From Halovivax sp. (lineage in GTDB: Archaea; Halobacteriota; Halobacteria; Halobacteriales; Natrialbaceae): DNA of 11,075 nucleotides. Shown here one piece after another: positions 5,763-11,075 of the stretch. Below the pieces are notes generated by a model. It had not been told where the DNA came from and made no database searches. It worked only from the letters and a program-made list of their open reading frames with translations. The DNA lies in contig SLIS01000146.1 in assembly GCA_007135505.1 (NCBI GenBank), positions 1 through 11,075 of the forward strand. The letters are read 5' to 3'. Position numbers and translations under genes: made by a program. How positions within the stretch are numbered: the stretch's first letter is position 1; each line of letters begins with the position of its first letter.

Positions 5763-6350
5763 TCAGACCGATTCCGACCCGTCTCCCGAACTGCGCGAAC
5801 GGTACGTCGCTCCCGCACGTGCCAGCTGTCTGGCCACACGGATCGGTTCCGGCCGACCGCCCTCCGGGGTGAACGTCCGGACGAGATCGATCGCCTCCTG
5901 CGGTTCCAGACCGACCGTCCTGACGTACACCCGTTCGTCATTGACCGTGACCGCCCGCCGCGGCGGGAGCCCCCGATACTGCTCCAGACGGATCTCGAGT
6001 GCCTCGTCGGCGAACGCGTCCCGAAGTGCGTCCGCGAGGCCCGGGCTCGCCTCGAAGGTTACCGCGATCGTCGGGAGCCCGGTCTCCGCGTGGAGTCGAT
6101 CGAGGTCGAGCAGGTTGTACCACGCGGGGGCGATCGCCCCGACCAGCAGGGCGCGTACGTCCTCGCGGTCGAGGTCGTCGACGATCGCGAGGACGGCGTC
6201 GGTGGCGTCGAGCTCGCCGACGGTCGCCGAGGCGTAGCCGGCCCCGTCGAGGACGCGGTCGGCTCGCACCACCGCTCCGGCGATCGTACAGTGCTCCCCG
6301 CGGGTCGATTCGGCGATTCCGAGCGCCCTGATTCCGGCGGTGTGGGTCAT
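5763..6350 (-). CDS. DUF99 family protein (endonuclease V-related fold)
   Basis: This 195-residue protein matches the archaeal DUF99 family, which is distantly related to endonuclease V and sometimes named endonuclease dU; its biochemical role is not well established. Visible family features are IRALGIAES at 7-15 (an acidic residue at the end of the first strand), a central strand LAIVDDLDREDVRALLVGAIAPAWYNLLDLDRL (54-86) and the strand LPTIAVTFE (92-100), then EPIRVARQLAR (168-178) near the C-terminus. Length is normal (about 190-200). The ATG at 6350 is chosen because the longer frame would start with TTG at 6371 and add residues absent from the conserved core. A hyphenated palindrome, GTCGACtgGTCGAC at 6356-6369, sits just upstream. 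It converges with the VOC gene and lies 144 bases downstream of the DUF5786-type gene on the same strand. Confidence 0.85.
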   Translation of the reverse strand: MTHTAGIRALGIAESTRGEHCTIAGAVVRADRVLDGAGYASATVGELDATDAVLAIVDDLDREDVRALLVGAIAPAWYNLLDLDRLHAETGLPTIAVTFEASPGLADALRDAFADEALEIRLEQYRGLPPRRAVTVNDERVYVRTVGLEPQEAIDLVRTFTPEGGRPEPIRVARQLARAGATYRSRSSGDGSESV

Positions 6351-6494
6351 AGCTCGTCGACTGGTCGACAATGAACGGGTGGTCTCAAACGGACACCGCG
6401 TGCGACTCGGAGCGTCTCGGCGGGGTCGTCCGGTGGTTCTATTCGGAATCCGTCGATCGCCGTCTCGGGCCGGCGTCGCCGAGTGTGACGAGCG

Positions 6495-6668
6495 TCACTC
6501 CTCGTCTTTGATTTCGGAGAGTCGGTCGATCAGTTCGTCGCTGGACGCGCCGTTGTCGAACTCGATCGTCCCTCGATGGGCGTTTTCCTCCGACTCGACG
6601 GCGTCGTCCTCGTCGAAATCGGCGTCTATGTCCCGTTGTTCGGATTCGTCGTAGCTACCAAAGCCCAT
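6495..6668 (-). CDS. Small acidic haloarchaeal protein (DUF5786-like)
   Basis: This is a 57-residue, very acidic soluble protein beginning MGFGSYDESEQ and ending ELIDRLSEIKDEE. I recognise it as the haloarchaeal family I recall as DUF5786; the function is unknown. The first half (7-30) is rich in Asp and Glu and probably flexible. The second half (43-56) could form a short amphipathic helix, with a hydrophobic strand-like GTIEFDNG before it. The longer open frame (to 6869) is rejected because the ATG at 6668 gives the familiar N-terminus and has a TTTTT-containing promoter about 31 nt upstream. It diverges from the metallo-hydrolase gene across 154 bases, so the two may be co-regulated. The exact family number is from memory. 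Confidence 0.78.
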   Translation of the reverse strand: MGFGSYDESEQRDIDADFDEDDAVESEENAHRGTIEFDNGASSDELIDRLSEIKDEE

Positions 6669-6692
6669 ACGTGAGTATGTAACGGTCGCCGC

Positions 6693-6706
6693 GTGGAAAA
6701 ATCCAC
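6693..6706 (-). promoter_or_regulatory. Palindromic TATA-like element of the DUF5786-like gene
   Basis: GTGGAaaaaTCCAC (plus strand) is an inverted repeat. Read on the minus strand it contains TTTTT centred about 31 nt before the ATG at 6668, fitting an archaeal TATA element. The symmetry could mark a regulator site, though five-base arms may arise by chance. Confidence 0.45.
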
Positions 6707-6788
6707 TGCTGGACATATGGTGATCACGGCACCCGACGGGCCTCGAGTCACGATACCTGGTTGCTGACAACCGGCGGGTTGACGACGG

Positions 6789-6794
6789 TTTTAG
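6789..6794 (+). promoter_or_regulatory. TATA-like box of the metallo-hydrolase gene
   Basis: TTTTAG is centred about 31 nt before the ATG at 6823, supporting a nearly leaderless transcript that probably carries both the hydrolase and the overlapping downstream gene. Confidence 0.5.
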
Positions 6795-6822
6795 GACGGT
6801 TCGTCCCGTCGGTCCCGACGAG

Positions 6823-7431
6823 ATGGAGGTACATACCGTCACGGACGCGGCGGAGTCGTTCACCTGCAACGCCTTCCTGGTGCCCGGTGAGCGAACGACC
6901 CTCGTCGACGCCGGTGCCTACGACGGCGTCGTCGACGCCGTCTCGGAGCGCGTCGCGGAACTCGACGCCGTCGTCCTCACGCACCAGCACGGTGACCACG
7001 TCGAGCAACTGGACGCCGTCGTCGAGGCGTTCGACCCCGAGGTCGACGCGTTCGCCAATCACCCGCTGCGAACGAACGCCATCGAGGACGGCGACGCGGT
7101 CGGGATCGGCGACGAGACGTTCGAGGTCGTCTACACACCCGGCCACGCCGACGATCACGTCTCGTTCGTCTCAGAGACGACGCTCTTCTCGGGCGACGTC
7201 GTGGTCCACGACGACGGCGCGTACGACTACGGCAGCTTCGGCCGGACGGACCTGCCCGGTCAGTCCCGCGAGACGCTCATCGAGAGCATCGAACGACTGC
7301 TCGACCGGCTGCCCGACTCCGTCGAACACCTGTACGCTGGTCACGGCGACGAGTTCCACGGCGACGTCCGCGACGTCGTCGAGACAGCGCTCGAACGAGC
7401 CGAGAAACGCGAGCCGAAGTACCCCGAGTGA
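6823..7431 (+). CDS. Metallo-beta-lactamase-fold hydrolase (glyoxalase II-like)
   Basis: This 202-residue cytoplasmic protein carries the complete metal-binding set of the metallo-beta-lactamase fold: His54, His56, Asp58 and His59 in THQHGDHVE, His108 in YTPGHADDH, Asp125 in FSGDVVVHD, and His174 in YAGHGDEF. That pattern fits two metal ions and a hydrolase such as a glyoxalase II-like thioesterase; the substrate cannot be told from sequence. The single-domain length of about 200 residues is usual for small archaeal members, with no extra domain. The ATG at 6823 follows a TTTTAG box by 31 nt. The TGA stop overlaps the possible GTG of the next gene as GTGA, indicating a two-gene operon with coupled translation. 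It diverges from the DUF5786-like gene. Confidence 0.9.
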   Translation: MEVHTVTDAAESFTCNAFLVPGERTTLVDAGAYDGVVDAVSERVAELDAVVLTHQHGDHVEQLDAVVEAFDPEVDAFANHPLRTNAIEDGDAVGIGDETFEVVYTPGHADDHVSFVSETTLFSGDVVVHDDGAYDYGSFGRTDLPGQSRETLIESIERLLDRLPDSVEHLYAGHGDEFHGDVRDVVETALERAEKREPKYPE

Positions 7432-7961
7432 CGATGGACGACCCAGATCGCGAGCCGGCACCCGAGGAGGCGGAATCGGCGAGCAGCGAACGGGAACCGA
7501 CGAACGTCGACGCCCCGACCTCACCGTGGGCCGAGGTCCTGGCGGACGCCACCGACATTGCATCCGAGTACCGCGAGGACGGGTGGACCGTCGAGGTCGT
7601 CGAGCCGCGGGACGTCGCCCCCTGGACGGGCGACGGGCCACACGGTGGCTTCGTGGTACTCGTCGACGACGACTCCTTTGGAGCACTCGAACCGCTCGTC
7701 GAGGCCGGGACGTTCGGCGCCGCCGAAGTGTATCGGCGATCGATCGGGGCCGCGACCGTCGTCGTCCTCGTCGAACTCGACGCACCGACCGAGCGGGCGA
7801 TCGTCCTCCCGCTGTACTACCGTCCCGACGAGGCCGACCAGGCTCTCGCGGCGGCCCGGACGGCTGACGAACTCCAGGTACGACTGCGACCCGACGGGAG
7901 CGACGACTGGCTCACGTTCGTCCACGACGATCCCACACTCTTCGGATCGGACGGGACGTGA
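7428..7961 (+). CDS. Acidic haloarchaeal protein of unknown function (possibly DUF7529)
   Basis: This 177-residue protein has an acidic, Glu/Ser/Pro-rich N-terminal tail (1-31) and a compact alpha/beta domain from about residue 33 (SPWAEVLADATDIASEYREDGWTVEVVEPRD in outline) to the end. The domain shows strands at 75-79 (FVVLV) and 107-115 (AATVVVLVE), plus IVLPLYYRP near 124-132. A C-terminal segment reads DWLTFVHDDPTLF. I recall it as a haloarchaea-specific family, perhaps DUF7529, but am not certain of the name. It has no membrane segment and no catalytic motif I can name. The GTG at 7428 overlaps the hydrolase stop; an ATG six bases later (7434) is an equally good start. Tight linkage to the hydrolase suggests joint expression. 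Confidence 0.75.
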   Translation: MTMDDPDREPAPEEAESASSEREPTNVDAPTSPWAEVLADATDIASEYREDGWTVEVVEPRDVAPWTGDGPHGGFVVLVDDDSFGALEPLVEAGTFGAAEVYRRSIGAATVVVLVELDAPTERAIVLPLYYRPDEADQALAAARTADELQVRLRPDGSDDWLTFVHDDPTLFGSDGT

Positions 7962-7989
7962 CTCGATCCGAAAATCACCGACCGCTACC

Positions 7990-8057
7990 CCGGTTCCGCG
8001 CGAGTTTCTGGCGCGGACACGACCGAACAGCGACCGCGCAACCGAACGCGGAACCGG
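7990..8057. repeat. Nested inverted repeats in a convergent intergenic region
   Basis: CCGGTTCCGCG (7990-8000) and CGCGGAACCGG (8047-8057) are a perfect 11-base inverted repeat separated by 46 bases. The left arm also forms a closer hairpin: TCCGCGC (7995-8001) pairs with GCGCGGA (8011-8017) around nine bases. The two foldings exclude each other. The site lies between converging genes and may act in termination, but no long T-run is present. Confidence 0.45.
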
Positions 8058-8113
8058 ATGCTGACGCCTGACGAGAAGCTCACTCGCTCGCACGACCGCA
8101 GTTGTGGTGGTCG

Positions 8114-8127
8114 TTCGACCGGTCGAA
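8114..8127. repeat. 14-bp perfect palindrome past the DUF5806-like gene
   Basis: TTCGACCGGTCGAA is a perfect palindrome, 22 bases past the stop codon of the minus-strand DUF5806-like gene. It could help end that transcript. Its role is unproven. Confidence 0.35.
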
Positions 8128-8148
8128 ACGCGCCGAATCGCGGGGTCG

Positions 8149-9639
8149 TTACTCGTCGGTGGCGTCCGCGTCGGTCGACTCGTTCGATGCCGACGAATAC
8201 GATTCGAGCGTCGAATCGGCTTCAGCGCCGGAATCGGTCTCCTCCGTATCCCTCCCGTCGGTATCGCTCTCGTCGAAAGCACTCCCGTCTGTATCTCTCT
8301 CCTCGGTACGGGCCCCATCGGTATCTCCCTCCTCCGTATCGCCCACGTCGGTATCGCTCCGGTAGCCCTCGTCGAGACTATCATCGCTCCCGTCCGCTTC
8401 GTCGCCGAGTCCGGGACCGGCCTCGTCGTTGTCGTCCCCATTACCGTTGGCGCCGTCACCGGTGCGAACGGCTTCGGCAGGTTCGCCCCCGTTTACACCG
8501 TCAGCATCGTCCCGGACGTCGTCGGCGTCCGACTCGCTCCCGCCGTCGGTCTCGTCCGCCCCGTCGTCCGCGTCGTGTTCGGTCCCACCGGCAGCGTCTG
8601 ACTCGTCGTCTTCGGCCTCGCTCTCAGTCGTGTCCGCCGACTCGTCGTCTTCACCCTCGCCCTCACTCGTGTCGGCTGACTCGTCGTCTTCGCCCTCATC
8701 GATGTCGACCGGTTCGTCGGCTTCGGCCTCGGTGAGCGTCTCCTCCTCGCGAAGTTGCTTGCTCGCCTCGCGGACCTCGCGCATCACGCTCGAGATGCGC
8801 TCTTCGGCCTCGAGTTCGTCCTCGACGGAGAGGTCGACGCCCTCGACCTCGAGGAGGAACTTCGAGACCTCCGTGACCTCGTACATCACGTCGTCGAGTT
8901 CTTCCGCCGTGTAGAAGTCACACATCGCGCCGTAGAGGAAGGTCGCGCCGGCCTTGCGGACCTTGTCGTCGAACGACGAGCGGGCCTGGTTGACCGCCTG
9001 GGGCGTGTACGTATCGGTCATGAAGGGGACGAGTTCCGGCAAATTCTCGCCGATCTTGGTCATCTCGACGCCGGTTTCGGTTCGAAAGTCCGCACAGAGG
9101 CGGGCGATCGCCCACTCCCTGGCAGTGACGTAGGTCCGGTCGCGCAGGAACTCGTTGACCCGGTCGTACTGCGCGCCGTCCATCTTCGTGAAGCGAGCGT
9201 ACTTCCGGACGTCCTCGGGGACTGAGTCTGGCCCCCGACCGATATCCGATTCCGGGTCCGGAACGTCCGGCATCGGCCCGTCGCCCGCGGAGTCGGGGGT
9301 TCCCCCGTCGTCCTCGCTCGTCCCCGGAGGCGCCTCGTCGGGATCGTCCGGTGCGGACTGGTCGGCGTCGGACGAACGCGACTCGGTGCCCGCCGCTCGC
9401 GTCTCGACGTCTGCGACGGACGCGCCAGTCCGGTTCCCATCGGCGTCGTCCGACTCGCTATCGCCGTCTGACTCGTCGATCGAACCGTCCGCCGCCGACG
9501 GCTCGTCCGTCGTCGATTCCCCGTCTTCGTCGGTCCGTTCCATCCCTTGCCGTCGGTCTCCGTCCGTCTCCCCGTCGGACGCCGACCCCGGACGACGCGT
9601 TCGGGTCGTCTCGTCGTCCGCGTCCGTCTGGTCGCTCAT
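8149..9639 (-). CDS. Large acidic haloarchaeal protein with DUF5806-like core
   Basis: The 496-residue product has three parts. Residues 1-138 are a disordered, Asp/Glu/Ser-rich tail. Residues 139-300 are a folded, mostly helical core: VPEDVRKYARFTKMDGAQYD at the start, then EWAIARLCADFRTETG, EMTKIGENLPELVPFM, YTPQAVNQARSSFDDKVRKAG and a C-terminal coiled-coil-like stretch (272-300). I recognise this core as the haloarchaeal family I recall as DUF5806; its function is unknown. Residues 301-496 are an extreme acidic low-complexity tail with two internal repeats. The core alone is the usual size of the family, so the long tails are unusual. ATG at 9639 is preferred to the longer frame at 9714 because a TATA-like box lies 28 nt upstream and the extra residues look non-native. 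No membrane segment is present, so the product is probably cytoplasmic. Confidence 0.82.
   Translation of the reverse strand: MSDQTDADDETTRTRRPGSASDGETDGDRRQGMERTDEDGESTTDEPSAADGSIDESDGDSESDDADGNRTGASVADVETRAAGTESRSSDADQSAPDDPDEAPPGTSEDDGGTPDSAGDGPMPDVPDPESDIGRGPDSVPEDVRKYARFTKMDGAQYDRVNEFLRDRTYVTAREWAIARLCADFRTETGVEMTKIGENLPELVPFMTDTYTPQAVNQARSSFDDKVRKAGATFLYGAMCDFYTAEELDDVMYEVTEVSKFLLEVEGVDLSVEDELEAEERISSVMREVREASKQLREEETLTEAEADEPVDIDEGEDDESADTSEGEGEDDESADTTESEAEDDESDAAGGTEHDADDGADETDGGSESDADDVRDDADGVNGGEPAEAVRTGDGANGNGDDNDEAGPGLGDEADGSDDSLDEGYRSDTDVGDTEEGDTDGARTEERDTDGSAFDESDTDGRDTEETDSGAEADSTLESYSSASNESTDADATDE
8239..8358 (-). repeat. Four tandem 30-bp units encoding an acidic decapeptide
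   Basis: Residues 428-467 of the DUF5806-like protein are four in-frame decapeptides: SDTDVGDTEE, GDTDGARTEE, RDTDGSAFDE and SDTDGRDTEE. The consensus is xDTDGxxTEE. The DNA units are diverged, which suggests an old expansion rather than recent slippage. Confidence 0.75.
8578..8694 (-). repeat. Three tandem 39-bp units encoding an acidic 13-mer
   Basis: Residues 316-354 of the same protein are three 13-residue units: GEDDESADTSEGE, GEDDESADTTESE and AEDDESDAAGGTE. The third copy is degenerate after EDDES. The reading frame is kept, so copy-number change would vary the tail length without breaking the gene. Confidence 0.75.
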
Positions 9640-9663
9640 GAACCCTTGTTGCCAAACGCCCGA

Positions 9664-9669
9664 GATAAG
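9664..9669 (-). promoter_or_regulatory. TATA-like box of the DUF5806-like gene
   Basis: On the minus strand CTTATC is centred about 28 nt before the ATG at 9639, with no Shine-Dalgarno in between. It supports this start over the longer frame. Confidence 0.5.
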
Positions 9670-9804
9670 GTTGTCCCTCCAGAACGGCGATTTCCGCGAG
9701 TAACATGGCCACAAACCGCGTCTCCGACCGCTACCGTCCGCGGTCGCCCCGTCAGATCAGTCCTCGACCGGCGCGCGGACGTCGTCAGGCAAGCCCGATC
9801 CCCG

Positions 9805-10740
9805 TCACCGCCGCCCGACGACGACGTCCTCGTCCGACGCGGCGATGCGGAACTCGCACCGATCCCCGTCCGACTCGACCGTGTAGCGCGCACGGGGGCG
9901 ATCGGATTCGCAGCTCACCTCCTCGACCCGTTCCAGGAACGCGAGTCGGTACGCCCAGGGACCGGCGGTCGCCGGGCCGAGGTCGTGGCGGTCGAAGAAC
10001 GAGAGGGCGTTCGGCGCGACCATCCCGTACTCGAGCGCCGGTCCCGCGCCACCCCCCGAACAGTTCGTACAGCGGACCCGGACGATCGCGCCGAATCGGC
10101 GTTCGCAACTGGCACACCGGCCCTCGACCGGGTCGTGCTCGTCGCAGATCTCGAGTTCCGCGGAGGTTCGGCCGAAACACGAGATGCAGAACCCGGCGAG
10201 CGCCACGAACAACTGGATCTGAAGCCGCAGCGTGCCGACGTCGAGCAGCGTTCGGACCTCGCCGTCGCGGAACGCACTCGGCGGACAGCGCGTCAGCAGA
10301 ACGTACCCGTCGGTGAGGCCGGCACAATCGAGGCAGTCGACTCGCAGGATCTCCCGGGAGTAACTCGCCTCGAGCCGCCCCTCGCAGAACGGACACGGAT
10401 CGTCGATTACCTGTGAGTCGATCGATCGATCCCCCGTAGACAGTTCGGTCGCCAGCCCCTGGAGCACGCTGAATCCGGTCGGCGTGAGCGCGTACTCCTC
10501 TCCGTTCTGTTCGAGCAGCGATCCCTGCAGGCGGCCGAGATGGTAGTTGAAGTTGCCGGTGTCCGACGATTCGCACTGTTCGAACAGCTCCGAGAAGGAC
10601 AGCGCATCGGGATCCCCTTCGACGTGGGCCTCGGGGTCGAGCTCTCGCCACAGCGTCAGGAGGATTTCCATCCGCGTCTGATTGCCGAGGAGGGTGAACA
10701 GTTCGTGTACCTCGTCCTGCTGGCCCGTAGATTCACCCAT
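9805..10740 (-). CDS. ArsR-like winged-helix regulator with cysteine-rich zinc domain
   Basis: This 311-residue protein has an N-terminal ArsR-type winged helix (about 8-98): DEVHELFTLLGNQTRMEILL begins it, SFSELFEQCESSDTGNFNYHLGRL is the recognition region, and ALTPTGFSVL closes the wing. The rest is a cysteine-rich domain with five CxxC pairs: 116/119, 136/139, 185/188, 209/212 and 224/227, plus Cys199 and His202. Pairs 1-2 and 4-5 have zinc-ribbon spacing. It resembles a haloarchaeal regulator class I recall with DUF7347/DUF7351 domains. The open frame extends to 10860, but the ATG at 10740 is chosen because TTATTTTA lies about 25 nt upstream and the extension crosses that AT-rich promoter. 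It probably controls transcription; the ligand and targets are unknown. It diverges from the thiolase gene. Confidence 0.82.
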   Translation of the reverse strand: MGESTGQQDEVHELFTLLGNQTRMEILLTLWRELDPEAHVEGDPDALSFSELFEQCESSDTGNFNYHLGRLQGSLLEQNGEEYALTPTGFSVLQGLATELSTGDRSIDSQVIDDPCPFCEGRLEASYSREILRVDCLDCAGLTDGYVLLTRCPPSAFRDGEVRTLLDVGTLRLQIQLFVALAGFCISCFGRTSAELEICDEHDPVEGRCASCERRFGAIVRVRCTNCSGGGAGPALEYGMVAPNALSFFDRHDLGPATAGPWAYRLAFLERVEEVSCESDRPRARYTVESDGDRCEFRIAASDEDVVVGRR

Positions 10741-10760
10741 ACCACCCGATAGAAGTTCAG

Positions 10761-10768
10761 TAAAATAA
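10761..10768 (-). promoter_or_regulatory. TATA box of the ArsR-like regulator
   Basis: TTATTTTA on the minus strand is centred about 25 nt before the ATG at 10740. It lies in the most A/T-rich patch of the window (10754-10800), which also holds the palindrome ATAATTAT (10781-10788) and an inverted repeat CATAA/TTATG (10780-10784, 10793-10797). These could bind a regulator, perhaps the encoded protein itself. Confidence 0.55.
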
Positions 10769-10908
10769 CTATTTCCCCGCATAATTATCAATTTATGAAT
10801 CTGTTTCCGACGGGAATGGCGGACGGACGGCTGTCGAACGGGCCGACACTCGAAGTGCAATGGTTAGCTCCCGTAAACTCCTCCCCGTTCACGAGCCGTT
10901 CTACGGTC

Positions 10909-10914
10909 ATTTAT
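10909..10914 (+). promoter_or_regulatory. TATA-like box of the thiolase gene
   Basis: ATTTAT is centred about 28 nt before the ATG at 10940, the same spacing as at other genes here. No Shine-Dalgarno is evident. Confidence 0.5.
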
Positions 10915-10939
10915 GGTCACGAAGGACGTTCGGTGGCGT

Positions 10940-11075
10940 ATGACACAGACTCCAGTGATCGCGAAGGCGGTTCGAACGCCGCAGGGGAAAGAAGGCGGCG
11001 TCTTCGCCGACGTACGCAGCGAGGATCTCTCGATCCCGCTGATAAACGAGATCCTCGAGGAGACCGGCCTCGGGA
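10940..11075 (+). CDS. Thiolase (acetyl-CoA C-acyltransferase), N-terminal part
   Basis: Only the first 45 codons lie in the window; the gene runs off the right edge. The N-terminus, with VIAKAVRTPQGKEGGVFADV followed by RSEDLSIPLINEILEETGL, is the typical opening of haloarchaeal thiolase-family proteins. These enzymes join or split acyl-CoA thioesters in beta-oxidation, polyhydroxyalkanoate or mevalonate pathways. The catalytic cysteine and histidines lie beyond the window, so function within the family cannot be checked. The ATG at 10940 follows a TATA-like box by 28 nt. It diverges from the ArsR-like regulator across 199 bases, so regulation by that neighbour is possible but not shown. Confidence 0.85.
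   Translation, partial: MTQTPVIAKAVRTPQGKEGGVFADVRSEDLSIPLINEILEETGLG

Noticed and set aside
8239..8694. Repeats considered as a CRISPR array or a DNA-level repeat element
   Set aside because: The units are in frame, diverged at DNA level, lack unique spacers and encode acidic peptides, so they are protein repeats.
8058..8735. 225-codon plus-strand open frame
   Set aside because: The product is almost wholly Arg/Ser/Pro, a shadow of the acidic tail repeats on the other strand.
9547..10416. 289-codon plus-strand open frame
   Set aside because: It crosses both the DUF5806-like and ArsR-like genes and has no domain signature; the opposite strand carries the CxxC and winged-helix motifs.
10816..11075. 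Plus-strand frame from ATG 10816 open to the window end
   Set aside because: It overlaps the thiolase start in another frame and becomes arginine-rich downstream; the thiolase N-terminus is recognisable and has its own promoter.
1..11075. Search by eye for tRNA, rRNA, transposase, integrase, toxin-antitoxin or defence genes
   Set aside because: None was recognised. The gene content looks like stable chromosomal core and haloarchaeal lineage-specific genes.

Overview
The window is chromosomal DNA of a halophilic archaeon (class Halobacteria). Three things point there: the DNA is GC-rich with strong G/C preference at third codon positions; nearly every protein is markedly acidic; and several genes belong to families known mainly from haloarchaea. 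An archaeal-type ribosomal protein (L40e) and a family 4 uracil-DNA glycosylase agree. Most genes have a TATA-like hexamer about 25-31 nt before the start codon, as expected where transcripts are leaderless or nearly so. Species cannot be named from the sequence. || Layout: 1-125 has no recognisable gene except the promoter of a queuosine-precursor-transporter (YhhQ) family gene (126-848, +). An M29 aminopeptidase (944-2023, +) follows. Its stop codon starts an array of five TAG-headed hairpin units (2018-2227), then rpl40e (2364-2513, +) with a good hairpin terminator. On the minus strand are a family 4 uracil-DNA glycosylase (3553-4173) and the glutamine amidotransferase HisH (2742-3452). 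A small winged-helix regulator (4387-4731, +) diverges from the glycosylase. || After about 350 bases without a convincing gene comes a compact unit: a 16-bp palindrome containing a TATA box (5043-5058), a 34-codon small ORF (5082-5186) and a VOC-superfamily gene (5183-5641) that overlaps it as GTGA with a clear Shine-Dalgarno. Minus-strand DUF99 (5763-6350) and a 57-residue acidic protein of DUF5786 type (6495-6668) follow. The latter diverges from a metallo-beta-lactamase-fold hydrolase (6823-7431) that overlaps an acidic haloarchaeal protein (7428-7961). || The right part holds a 496-residue, extremely acidic protein with a DUF5806-type core and repeat-rich tails (8149-9639, -), a large ArsR-like transcription regulator rich in CxxC pairs (9805-10740, -), and the first 45 codons of a thiolase (10940 to the window end, +). 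|| The genes look like ordinary chromosomal housekeeping and lineage-specific genes, not an island. No transposase, integrase, CRISPR array, tRNA, rRNA or toxin-antitoxin pair was found, and no multi-gene defence or biosynthetic system is evident. The most unusual items are the TAG-headed hairpin array, the coupled small ORF and VOC gene behind a palindromic TATA box, and the zinc-rich regulator.
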